DNA of 64,000 nucleotides from an uncultured Saprospiraceae bacterium. GTDB taxonomy: Bacteria > Bacteroidota > Bacteroidia > Chitinophagales > Saprospiraceae. Of this stretch, positions 9,050-17,270 are shown piece after piece. The DNA lies in contig CAKZUK010000083.1 of assembly GCA_937921775.1 (NCBI GenBank), forward strand, positions 38,727 through 102,726, in the 5' to 3' direction. Under the pieces are notes generated by a model. That model had not been told where the DNA came from, did no database searches, and worked only from the letters and a program-made list of their open reading frames with translations. Numbering within the stretch: the first letter of the stretch is position 1; the number at the start of each line of letters is the position of its first letter. Both the position numbers and the translations under genes were made by a program.

Positions 9050-10972
9050 ATGACTGCTATGAAAAATAAAATACTTTTGATGGGATTAGTTCTTTTTTGT
9101 TTAAACACAGGTAGTAGCCTGTTCGCACAAAATGGTATTTATGCGGTTTCGAATATAGATTCGGAATTATTAAAAGATGCACATACGGTTATTCGTTATG
9201 AAAAAATGGAGATTCATATTCCTTCAGCCTCTAAATCTGTAATGAAATATAAGTCTGTAAAAACATTGTTAAATGAAAATAGTCACGCTGATGAATTAGT
9301 TATCTCTTATGATAAATCCTTTAATAAAATAGGAAAAATAAAAGGTAAAATATATGATGCAAGTGGCAGGCTTGTTAGAGAATTGAAAAAGTCAGAATTT
9401 AAAGATCGTTCGGCAGTTGATCATTCTACGATGTATGGCGATGACAGGTATGTTAGCGTAAAGGTTAGTCACAGTGATTATCCATATACCGTTGAGCTAG
9501 AATATAAAAAAACAGAAAAGAAATTCATGTATTATCCTTACTGGGCTATTCAAGGGTATAAGACCTCTGTGGAGAAATCGTTTCTTATAGTCGATGTGTT
9601 TAATGGAAATCAATTGGGGTACAAATCACTTAATATTGATCTAGAACCAAAGATAAAAAAGGATGGAGATAATCATGAGTATGCTTGGGAGGTCACTAAC
9701 AGAAAAGCAATAAAAGGAGAAGCTGTTAGTCCATCTTGGAATAAAATTCTTCCAATGATTTTGCTTACTCCTAGTGAATTTAACCTAGGAGAGTACCGTG
9801 GAACAATGACTTCATGGAATGCATATGGAAAATTTATGAACGAATTAAACAAAGGTCGTGATGAACTTACTGAACAAATGAAAAAGAAGGTATATGAGAT
9901 AACTGCTAACGCAAGATCAGATCGTGAAAAAATAAATATTCTTTATAAATACTTGCAAGAAAACACTCGCTACGTTGGTGTCCAACTAGGTATTGGTGGC
10001 TGGCAAACATTTAGCGCTAAATATGTTAGTGAAAACGAATATGGTGATTGTAAAGCTTTGACCAATTATATGAAGTCTATGCTTAAAGAGGTTGGAATAG
10101 TTTCATATCCCGTTTTAACAAATAGAGGGGCTTCCCACAACTTAATACAAGAAGAGTTTGTAGCCCCATACTTCAACCATGTAATTTTAAATATTCCTTC
10201 TGAAGACTACTGGTTAGAGTGTACAAGTAGTGATCATCCGCCAAATTATTTAGGTTCTGACAATGAAAACAAAACAGCATTCCGATACACTGAATCAGGA
10301 GGCGAATTAGTGAAAACTCCAGACTACAAAGCAGAACAAAATCAAGAAAAAAATAATGCGATCATTACGCTGTTGGCAACGGGTGACGCACACCTAAGCA
10401 ACGAAATTCTATACACAGGGACTCAACAGGAGAGATATCGAAGTAGTAAATTTTATCTATCTCAAGAAGATCTAGAAAAGAAATTCTTAGAAAGTGAAAG
10501 CCTACCTAGTTTCGCTATCAATAAATATGAAATAAGGGTCAACGAGATAAAACCGGAAGCCACAGAAACTTATGACATCGATATCAAACGATACGCTACC
10601 AAAGGTGGGAAACGCTTATTCGTACCACTCAATTTGATCAATGCGATAAGCTATGTTCCGCCATCTACAGAAAAACGAATCCATCCTTTGGAAATTAGAA
10701 GTGATATGTTTGACGAAGATCAAACTACCTTCAAGCTTCCTGAAGGATACGAAATTGAAAGTATGCCTGAACCAACATTCACCCTTGAAACCGATTTTGG
10801 TTTCTATAAGGTGGACCTAAAAGTCGAAGGTAATCAACTCATCTACAATCGGAAACTAAAGCTAACGCCTGGTGAATATCCCGCAGAACGTTACGAGGAT
10901 TACAGAAATTTTCGAAAGGAAATCGGAACTAGAGACTCTATTAAGCTTGTTTTGGTTAAAAAGAAAACATGA
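9050..10972 (+). CDS. Exported DUF3857/transglutaminase domain protein
   Basis: This 640-residue paralogue of the upstream gene has DUF3857 (about 45-235) and a transglutaminase core (about 285-400). The catalytic cysteine C334 is present in YGDCKAL, and H377 follows in FNHVIL; the third residue lies in the WLECTSSD stretch. The annotated ATG abuts the upstream stop, but a start at 9059 (residue 4, MKNK) gives a more typical signal peptide ending at SLFAQ. The pair looks like a two-gene operon with one intact and one degenerate active site, perhaps acting together at the cell envelope; that partnership is inference. Confidence 0.88.
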   Translation: MTAMKNKILLMGLVLFCLNTGSSLFAQNGIYAVSNIDSELLKDAHTVIRYEKMEIHIPSASKSVMKYKSVKTLLNENSHADELVISYDKSFNKIGKIKGKIYDASGRLVRELKKSEFKDRSAVDHSTMYGDDRYVSVKVSHSDYPYTVELEYKKTEKKFMYYPYWAIQGYKTSVEKSFLIVDVFNGNQLGYKSLNIDLEPKIKKDGDNHEYAWEVTNRKAIKGEAVSPSWNKILPMILLTPSEFNLGEYRGTMTSWNAYGKFMNELNKGRDELTEQMKKKVYEITANARSDREKINILYKYLQENTRYVGVQLGIGGWQTFSAKYVSENEYGDCKALTNYMKSMLKEVGIVSYPVLTNRGASHNLIQEEFVAPYFNHVILNIPSEDYWLECTSSDHPPNYLGSDNENKTAFRYTESGGELVKTPDYKAEQNQEKNNAIITLLATGDAHLSNEILYTGTQQERYRSSKFYLSQEDLEKKFLESESLPSFAINKYEIRVNEIKPEATETYDIDIKRYATKGGKRLFVPLNLINAISYVPPSTEKRIHPLEIRSDMFDEDQTTFKLPEGYEIESMPEPTFTLETDFGFYKVDLKVEGNQLIYNRKLKLTPGEYPAERYEDYRNFRKEIGTRDSIKLVLVKKKT

Positions 10973-10986
10973 TTGTTGAAAAGGAA

Positions 10987-11050
10987 GACAGAAGACCGAA
11001 GTTTTCCACAAACGTAAATCTACGATAAAAAGAAACTTCGGACTTCTGTC
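10987..11050. repeat. Inverted repeat after the DUF3857 pair
   Basis: Arms 10987-11004 and 11033-11050 match at 17 of 18 positions. It may act as a terminator for the DUF3857 operon. The left arm and the next bases (AGAAGACC, TTTCC, AACGTAAA) resemble the sequence at 22450-22487, suggesting a dispersed intergenic repeat. Confidence 0.6.
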
Positions 11051-11097
11051 TTTCGTCTTCGGACTAAACTCTAATCTCTCAACTCCTCAAAAAACCA

Positions 11098-11105
11098 TAT
11101 CTTTG
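11098..11105 (+). promoter_or_regulatory. Candidate -7 promoter element for GGGP synthase
   Basis: The sequence TATCTTTG matches the Bacteroidota -7 consensus TAnnTTTG and lies 23 bases before the start codon, implying a very short leader. A good -33 TTTG is not visible. Confidence 0.4.
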
Positions 11106-11128
11106 AGTAAAATCACAACACCCTAGAT

Positions 11129-11893
11129 ATGACAAAGACATTATACGAGGACCTAGTAGAAGGAAAGAAACGAGGCCAAAAAAAATTCGCTGTTCTTATC
11201 GATCCAGATAAAATGCGTCTGTCGAACATGGAAGACATCATCAAAGTGGCTATAGAATCCAAAGTAGATTACTTCTTTATCGGAGGTAGCCTGATCGTCA
11301 ATAATATGCTAGATGAATGTCTACAGTCGATTAAGAACCAGTGTGATATTCCGCTAGTCCTATTTCCTGGCAATTCATTCCAGCTTAGCTATAGAGCTGA
11401 TGCTATCCTTTTTCTTTCCCTTATTTCAGGACGAAATCCAGAGCTATTAATTGGTCGACACGTGATGACTGCACCATACCTTAAGGTGAGTCCCTTGGAA
11501 GTCATGTCTACTGGCTATATGCTGATTGATGGAGGTGTACCAACTTCAGTTACCTATATGAGTAACACTTCACCGATTCCTGGTAATAAAGATGGAATAG
11601 CACTTTGTACTGCACTAGCTGGTGAAATGCTAGGTCTCAAACTAGTTTATATGGATGCAGGAAGTGGCGCAAAGAACCCAGTCAGTGCTTCTATGATTGA
11701 CCAAGTAAGTAGCGCGATTCAAATTCCACTGATCGTTGGTGGAGGAATTAGCTCGCCGGAAAAAGCCTTGGAAAATGTGAAAGCAGGTGCAGATGTAATC
11801 GTCGTGGGTAATGCTATAGAGAAGGATCCTCAGCTGATTAAAGAAATTGCAAGAGCAATTCATTCAGTAAATGAAACTATTGCGGCAGAGTGA
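11129..11893 (+). CDS. Geranylgeranylglyceryl phosphate synthase family protein (group II)
   Basis: This 254-residue TIM-barrel protein belongs to the GGGP synthase/PcrB family, which joins a polyprenyl diphosphate to sn-glycerol-1-phosphate through an ether bond. This is the first committed step of archaeal lipid synthesis. Visible motifs are KFAVLIDPDK (about 19-28), FFIGGSL, LFPGNSFQLS, the phosphate-binding LIVGGGISSPEKA (about 206-218) and ADVIVVGNAIE. The length and pattern fit the group II enzymes known from many Bacteroidota. The gene is 31 bases upstream of rsgA and probably co-transcribed. Prenyl chain length and physiological product cannot be told from sequence. Confidence 0.9.
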   Translation: MTKTLYEDLVEGKKRGQKKFAVLIDPDKMRLSNMEDIIKVAIESKVDYFFIGGSLIVNNMLDECLQSIKNQCDIPLVLFPGNSFQLSYRADAILFLSLISGRNPELLIGRHVMTAPYLKVSPLEVMSTGYMLIDGGVPTSVTYMSNTSPIPGNKDGIALCTALAGEMLGLKLVYMDAGSGAKNPVSASMIDQVSSAIQIPLIVGGGISSPEKALENVKAGADVIVVGNAIEKDPQLIKEIARAIHSVNETIAAE

Positions 11894-11924
11894 GTGTTAA
11901 GCGAGTAAAACAAAAAGATCAAAC

Positions 11925-12875
11925 GTGGAAAAAGGAACGGTAATAAAATCAACGGGTAGTTGGTATCAGGTACAAAGAGAAGATGGCTCGACTTTGCCTT
12001 GCCGAATATTGGGTAAGTTTAAACTTGCGGGCATGAAATTGACGAATCCCGTAGCAGTGGGAGATCAAGTAGATTTTGAAGTAGAGGCAGAAGAAGAGGA
12101 GACTGGTACCATAAAAAAAATCCATCCCCGTAAAAATTATGTAGCACGTCGCTCTCCGCGCAATCGACATAACTTACACTTGATGGCCAGCAACGTTGAT
12201 CAAGCCATTATCATCATGACCATCGTGGCACCAAATCTTAAACAAGGTTTTATCGATCGGTTTTTATTGCTAACCGAGCCACAAAATATTCCCACCTATA
12301 TCGTCTTCAATAAAGCGGACCTTTACAGTGAAGCGGATATGGAAGTTTATGGAGTTTTAAAAGAGATCTACGAGAAGATTGGTTACGGAATACTACTCAC
12401 TTCCGCACTAGAAAATACAGGGATTGATGAATTAAGAACTGTTCTCAAAGATAAATACACCCTCATAAGTGGTCAGTCTGGAGTAGGTAAGTCTACCTTG
12501 ATTAATGCGGTGCAACCAGGAATGGGATTGCGTACTGAAGAAATTTCAGATTACTCAGGAAAAGGACAACATACCACCACCTTTGCAGAAATGTTTACCC
12601 TCAACTTTGGAGGCTTCATCATCGATAGTCCGGGAATAAAAATGCTAGGTTTCAATGATTTGGAGCCAATGGATGTGACCCACAACTTTCGTGAAATATT
12701 CAAAGTCTCTGCAGGCTGCAAGTATTCCAACTGTACGCACCGAAATGAACCTAAATGCGCTGTAAAAGACGCTATAGAAGACGGAAGTATAAGCGAACTC
12801 CGCTATCTAAATTACATCACTATTATTGAAGAAGTTGAAGACCAGAATTATTGGGAGCGGAATAAAGAAATGTAG
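11925..12875 (+). CDS. rsgA: Ribosome small-subunit-dependent GTPase A
   Basis: This 316-residue circularly permuted GTPase acts late in 30S subunit assembly. In order it shows an N-terminal OB-fold (about 1-70), G4 NKAD (129-132), G1 GQSGVGKST (183-191), the G2 region with TTTF, G3 DSPG (234-237), and a C-terminal zinc site with C265, C270, H272 and C278. The start is GTG at 11925, which fixes the conserved beginning MEKGTVIKSTG. It follows GGGP synthase by 31 bases and ends before a perfect palindrome. Confidence 0.96.
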   Translation: MEKGTVIKSTGSWYQVQREDGSTLPCRILGKFKLAGMKLTNPVAVGDQVDFEVEAEEEETGTIKKIHPRKNYVARRSPRNRHNLHLMASNVDQAIIIMTIVAPNLKQGFIDRFLLLTEPQNIPTYIVFNKADLYSEADMEVYGVLKEIYEKIGYGILLTSALENTGIDELRTVLKDKYTLISGQSGVGKSTLINAVQPGMGLRTEEISDYSGKGQHTTTFAEMFTLNFGGFIIDSPGIKMLGFNDLEPMDVTHNFREIFKVSAGCKYSNCTHRNEPKCAVKDAIEDGSISELRYLNYITIIEEVEDQNYWERNKEM

Positions 12876-12913
12876 AAAAGGAAGCTGCAATACCGAGGTT
12901 CTCTTCTAAGGCA

Positions 12914-12955
12914 AGAGCCCGCTAACGAATACTATTCGTTAGCGGGCTCTCTATT
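12914..12955. terminator. Perfect palindromic terminator (GAGCCCGCTAACG type)
   Basis: Arms 12914-12931 and 12933-12950 are perfectly complementary over 18 bp, followed by a T-rich stretch. It separates the convergent rsgA and nucleoid-protein genes and is likely bidirectional. The arm sequence recurs at 43187-43216 after porZ. Confidence 0.8.
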
Positions 12956-13012
12956 TTGTAGGAAAATCTATCTGCCGATTAGACGGCTACGATCTTCCGT
13001 ATTCGATCTCTC

Positions 13013-14092
13013 CTAAGACTCCTCATTAAAGTAAACCTTATAATAATTCATCCCTTTCGACTGGTCATAACCTTTCTCTAAAAAGTCACGGCAGCCTTCA
13101 GGGTTATTAAAATCCAGCTTAATTTGAATGCGTGTATCTAGTTTAATCAGATTGTTGAGTTTCTTGCTTTCTGACTTTAAGGCTTGATTTGAAATCGAGA
13201 AATTCTGAGTAGCAGGCAAGTTATAATCCTTTTGGAAATTTTTAAACTCATCTTTGAAATTGTCTTTAAAATTTTCATTAATACCTTCCTTGAAATCATC
13301 CGTTGCAGGAACGACCGCTTCAAGAAATGAATCTGTATCAAATACTTCGTTTTTGTTGAAGTAATCAACTGAGTTGTTCAAAAATTGAACTTGTTCATTT
13401 CTGCTGGCCGTTTCACCAATTACTTGCTCAGAGAAGTCGTTGCAAAGTTGCATGTAAGAACGTGTATGGAAGCTTTCATCACGAACATAATCCACATCAA
13501 GAAAATCATACAACCAGTAGTTCGCCTCGTAGTTATTGTTGTCCACACTTACGATGCGGAAACCATCAGCTCCCTCGTAGTTGAGAATCAAGCACCCTTT
13601 GTCTAGTTTTTCAATATGGATACCTTCCAGTTTACTCATCACTAACTGGTTGTGTCCTTCGCTGACATCAAAGAAGCTGCTTTTTTGTTCAGATTTGAAA
13701 ATTCCGATTCCAGCTACTAATTCATCCTCAATTAGAATACCGTTAAAATAAGCGACAAACAACTCACCTGATTTTATTTTTGGGTGGTTTGATTGGGAGT
13801 ATAGATGATTCAGAATATTCTCCGACTCTGCAAGCAAAGCTGTTGGATCAGCAAAGACGGTACTTGCTGATCTATGAAGCGGGTGTGATTCGTAATTTTC
13901 TTCTTCTCCCTTAAAGCGGTAGTAATCTTGCGACCTTTTCAAAGGCTTTATGAAATACTTCATCAAATCGTCAGTCATTTCTTCGCTTAGGGTGAAAAGG
14001 CTCTCAGAAACGAAATTCTTTTCAGCGCGATTTTTATTGCCAACTCTATGGATGGCTAATTGGTCGAGTTGAATTTCAGAATATTTAATCAT
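13013..14092 (-). CDS. Nucleoid-associated protein, NdpA/YejK family
   Basis: This 359-residue protein resembles the 37-kDa nucleoid-associated protein family (PF04245). It begins with the typical pattern 'IHRVGNK' plus a Phe/Val/Ser stretch, has the central ILNYEGADGFRIVSV-type beta segment, and ends with the extended C-terminal domain. Family members bind DNA or the nucleoid; their role in Bacteroidota is little known. A charged stretch with repeated Asn-Phe-Lys-Asp units (about 268-286) forms a likely amphipathic helix. The gene is alone, followed by the shared palindrome and preceded by the long non-coding region 14093-14924. Confidence 0.82.
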   Translation of the reverse strand: MIKYSEIQLDQLAIHRVGNKNRAEKNFVSESLFTLSEEMTDDLMKYFIKPLKRSQDYYRFKGEEENYESHPLHRSASTVFADPTALLAESENILNHLYSQSNHPKIKSGELFVAYFNGILIEDELVAGIGIFKSEQKSSFFDVSEGHNQLVMSKLEGIHIEKLDKGCLILNYEGADGFRIVSVDNNNYEANYWLYDFLDVDYVRDESFHTRSYMQLCNDFSEQVIGETASRNEQVQFLNNSVDYFNKNEVFDTDSFLEAVVPATDDFKEGINENFKDNFKDEFKNFQKDYNLPATQNFSISNQALKSESKKLNNLIKLDTRIQIKLDFNNPEGCRDFLEKGYDQSKGMNYYKVYFNEES

Positions 14093-14924
14093 AATAGTTT
14101 TATTGTTTTTTAGTCAAGCTGAAATAAAAACGGTGTGGAGAGGCTCTCTATTGGGATTGTCTTGTATAAAGATATTTCAATTAAAATGCTATGTGAAGTC
14201 GAAATATCAAAAAATGCTAATGTACATTCCATAACGAAGCCAAGGTTTAAAGTAGCAGCTTAGATCTTCATCTTTGCGATTGAAGGAGAATTTTGATTTT
14301 AATTGCGACTTTGATTTTTAATGGGCTACAAGTTTATTAAAATCCTTTGACTTGTCGAAGCTAAGGGAAGATTTATTTAAAAATTTCGAAGAAAATGAAG
14401 CAGGATTGAGCATGTATGTCCATTTGCTTTGAAAATCTACTAATTGGAGCTATTGACGGATAAAAGTGGAAGGATAGAAAGATCGAGAGAAAGCTATTTT
14501 TTTTTAATGGAAATTTCAATAACCAATAAAAAAGAGAAAAATCTGACAAAACCTTGAGTCTAGAAATGTGGAGCCTTTTTTCTGGAGAAAAACCAATGAT
14601 TTTGTGGTAAAACTCCAGGCTTAGCTTAGTAAGAATTGCTGGTTTTTCTCCAGAAATACCACGAAAAATCAGTTTTTGGTAAAAAAAATAAAAAAAGTTA
14701 AACAGGGAAGAAGATTTTCCTAAAGAATTAACATAATCAGTTTGTCAATATCAAAAGCCTTTTTATACATTTGGCATGTGATATTAGGGAAAATATCACA
14801 AAATTAGATGTTTTTTAACCAAAATCACCTCCATTAAACCCAAACGATTTCCATGCTTTTAGCTTGAAAATCTGAATGGTTGAATTGTGGCGGATTTAAT
14901 TGTCTACTATAAATTTAAACTATT
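14093..14924. other. 832-base non-coding region with an inverted repeat
   Basis: No coding frame is convincing here. It contains a perfect 17-bp inverted repeat (14579-14595 and 14640-14656, 44-base spacer) and, nearer the downstream gene, a good -33/-7 promoter (14741-14773) followed by a leader of about 145 bases. The stretch is AT-rich. Its length is unusual for this window and could hide a small RNA or regulatory region; I cannot identify one. Confidence 0.6.
14741..14773 (+). promoter_or_regulatory. Bacteroidota-type promoter of the OmpA lipoprotein gene
   Basis: TTTG at 14741-14744 and TACATTTG at 14766-14773, separated by 21 bases, match the -33 TTTG and -7 TAnnTTTG elements read by the primary sigma factor of Bacteroidota. 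Transcription would start near 14780. This is the best promoter match I found in the window. Confidence 0.65.
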
Positions 14925-15737
14925 ATGAGAACCACTTTCAAATTGGCAGTACTATGCCTATCCCTTACTTTTATTTTTTCCTCTTGCGTTTCTAAAAAGA
15001 AATACACTGAACTAATGTCCAATAAGGAATCATTGGATCAAATGCTTGCGGACAGCAAGAAAAAGGCAAGTAACCTTGAAGGAGATATAAAAACCTTAGG
15101 AGAAGAAAAAGATGCACTCGCTTCAGATTACGAAACTAGTAAGAAAGAGTGGGCAGCGCAGTTATCAACACTGGAAAAAAATATTCAAGAAGCAAAAGCC
15201 ACAGCTACTGAAGCAGAGATGGTCGCAAAAGCAGGTGAAGATAAAAACAACTCAATCCTTGCTGAGATTCGAAAGGTATTTAGCCCTTATGAAGGAAATG
15301 GGATGACCTTGACTGAAAAGAATGGTCGCCTTTACATTTCTATGGCAAACCCAATTACTTATAAAAGCGGATCAACAAGAGTTCCTAAAGCTCAAACTGC
15401 TACTATTGAAAGCCTTGCAAGCTTACTTCAGTCTAATCCTCAACTATCTGTTTTGGTGGAAGGACATTCTGATAATATACCTGTAAAAGCTGGTGCTGCC
15501 TATGCCAATAATATGGAACTTAGTATGGCTAGAGCAAATAAGGTGGTAAGCAAATTGGTAAAATTGGGCGCAAACTCAAATCAATTGACTGCAGTAGGAA
15601 GAGGGGCAAGTATGCCAACAGGAGCAATGATAGATGAAGGATATAATTCAGAAGTCCAATCAATGAACCGTAGAACAGAGTTTGTGGTTATTCCAAACGT
15701 TTCATCGCTCTTCAAGATGAAAGAAACAGGCGCTTAA
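14925..15737 (+). CDS. OmpA-family peptidoglycan-binding lipoprotein
   Basis: This 270-residue protein has a lipoprotein signal (IFSSC, lipidated C21), a Lys/Glu-rich coiled coil (about 25-110) and a C-terminal OmpA-like domain (about 140-258) with the markers VEGHSDNIP and MNRRTEFVV. Such proteins sit in the outer membrane and hold peptidoglycan non-covalently. It has no beta-barrel, so it resembles Pal or coiled-coil OmpA lipoproteins. It is a single-gene unit with a good promoter upstream and a terminator at 15828-15867. Confidence 0.92.
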   Translation: MRTTFKLAVLCLSLTFIFSSCVSKKKYTELMSNKESLDQMLADSKKKASNLEGDIKTLGEEKDALASDYETSKKEWAAQLSTLEKNIQEAKATATEAEMVAKAGEDKNNSILAEIRKVFSPYEGNGMTLTEKNGRLYISMANPITYKSGSTRVPKAQTATIESLASLLQSNPQLSVLVEGHSDNIPVKAGAAYANNMELSMARANKVVSKLVKLGANSNQLTAVGRGASMPTGAMIDEGYNSEVQSMNRRTEFVVIPNVSSLFKMKETGA

Positions 15738-15827
15738 TTTGCATGCAAAATTAGCTCTTAGCTTCCTCAGGTTTGCGTATAAAGGCGCGATAGAAGGGAG
15801 CTAAGGTTTCACAATCATTAACAGAAA

Positions 15828-15867
15828 AAGCCTCAATAGCTCGAAAGAACTATTGAGGCTTTTTTTG
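15828..15867. terminator. Bidirectional terminator
   Basis: Arms 15828-15839 and 15850-15861 form a perfect 12-bp stem around a 10-base loop, with seven T on the plus side and a T-rich tract on the minus side. It ends the OmpA gene and the small minus-strand gene at 15887. Confidence 0.85.
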
Positions 15868-15886
15868 TATAAAAAGCTATTTAGCT

Positions 15887-16018
15887 CTATTTGCCAAAAG
15901 TAAAGGAAAAGTTACTCCAGTATACCGAAGCCCAGGTAACTACAAATAATAGCAATGCAATGAAGAAGAACATCATGCAATATCCTTTTTTACCTTCGTT
16001 TTCAATATGATCTGACAT
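15887..16018 (-). CDS. 43-residue single-span membrane protein
   Basis: Reading the minus strand from the ATG at 16016-16018 gives 43 codons and a TAG stop. The protein has a charged N-terminus (MSDHIENEGKKG), one long hydrophobic helix (about residues 15-33), and an aromatic end (VYWSNFSFTFGK). The stop lies about 20 bases from a bidirectional terminator that suits it. I do not recognise the family. Small subunits of respiratory or transport complexes have this architecture, but there is no such complex beside it. It fills an otherwise empty 397-base gap. Confidence 0.65.
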   Translation of the reverse strand: MSDHIENEGKKGYCMMFFFIALLLFVVTWASVYWSNFSFTFGK

Positions 16019-16134
16019 TTTGTTATGTTTTTTTGTGTACGAGCCGATTAAAAGAGTTTACATTTAAAAACTTCAAGCGGATCAAAAATAGTTCTGCAAA
16101 GAAAAGCAAAAATTAGAAAATTAACAAGAAAACG

Positions 16135-17193
16135 ATGAGAGACACTCACTCTAAAATAAATAGCCTCAAATCCTTCACTCCACCAGCTCACTGGCTTAAA
16201 ATCAAAACCATTGATATGCATACTGGTGGTGAGCCTTTGCGCGTCATCGTTGATGGCTTCCCTATGTTAAGAGGAACCACAGTATTGGAACGAAGGAATG
16301 ATATAAAAGTTCACCACGACCACCTCCGAAAAGCCCTTATGCACGAGCCACGCGGCCATGCAGATATGTATGGATGCTTGCTTTTACCTCCAAATGACAA
16401 TGAGGCGGACTTCGGAATCCTATTTTTACACAACGAAGGTTATAGTAGTATGTGTGGCCATGCGGTCATTGCCATTACAAAATTGGCTGTGGAAATGACT
16501 TGGGTTGCAATTACGACTCCTGTGACCAAGGTCGTAATTGATGCTCCTTGCGGACGGATTAGCTCCTACGCCAATATTGAGAATGGAAAAGTTACAAGCG
16601 TATATTTTCATGGCGTCCCTTCATTCGTAGTTGCACTTGATCAACAAATTGAAGTGGAAGGCCTTGGAACAGTAAGCTATGACCTTGCCTATGGTGGTGC
16701 TTTTTATGCTTACGTAAATTCCAATAATTTAAATCTACCACTGATTCCTCAAAATTACAATGCCTTCATTCAAAAAGGAATGGACATTAAGCGAGCAGTG
16801 ATTGCACAAAGTGATTTGGTGCAACATCCCTTTGAATCAGACTTAAGTTTCCTTTACGGAACAATTTTTATTGGTAATCCTGTTTCTGATGGATTGGATA
16901 GCCGTAATATTTGCGTCTTTGCTAATGGAGAAGTGGATCGCAGTCCTACAGGTTCAGGCGTGGCAGGACGTATGGCTATCCACTATAAGCGGAAAGAAAT
17001 TACTATCGGCGAAAAAATGAAAATTGAAAGTATTACCGGATCGGTGTTTGAAGGTGGAGTAGTGGAAGAAGTAAAATATGGAAACTTTGATGCAGTGATC
17101 CCAGAAGTTCGTGGCACTGCTTTTATTACCGGCCAACATGAATTTTTGATAGATCCAGATGATCCTTTTTCGGAGGGTTTTTTCTTGCGATAA
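16135..17193 (+). CDS. trans-3-hydroxy-L-proline dehydratase (proline racemase family)
   Basis: This 352-residue protein is in the proline racemase family. It shows DMHTGGEP near the start (about 27-34), the first active-site motif MCGHAV with C107, and the second motif DRSPTGSG with T272. Racemases and 4-hydroxyproline epimerases carry a second cysteine there; trans-3-hydroxy-L-proline dehydratases (human L3HYPDH type) carry threonine. The Cys/Thr pair therefore points to dehydration of trans-3-hydroxyproline to pyrroline-2-carboxylate. No other hydroxyproline genes are adjacent. A hairpin at 17214-17259 follows. Confidence 0.85.
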   Translation: MRDTHSKINSLKSFTPPAHWLKIKTIDMHTGGEPLRVIVDGFPMLRGTTVLERRNDIKVHHDHLRKALMHEPRGHADMYGCLLLPPNDNEADFGILFLHNEGYSSMCGHAVIAITKLAVEMTWVAITTPVTKVVIDAPCGRISSYANIENGKVTSVYFHGVPSFVVALDQQIEVEGLGTVSYDLAYGGAFYAYVNSNNLNLPLIPQNYNAFIQKGMDIKRAVIAQSDLVQHPFESDLSFLYGTIFIGNPVSDGLDSRNICVFANGEVDRSPTGSGVAGRMAIHYKRKEITIGEKMKIESITGSVFEGGVVEEVKYGNFDAVIPEVRGTAFITGQHEFLIDPDDPFSEGFFLR

Positions 17194-17213
17194 ATTCTCA
17201 CGTATTAAAGATC

Positions 17214-17259
17214 GGTAAGCACTTCACTAAGCGTTCCGGCGAAGTGCTTACCAATTTTT
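17214..17259. terminator. Terminator between convergent genes
   Basis: Arms 17214-17225 and 17241-17252 form a perfect 12-bp stem followed by AATTTTTA. It separates the dehydratase gene and the minus-strand amidohydrolase gene. Confidence 0.75.
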
Positions 17260-17270
17260 AATTCCGTGAA

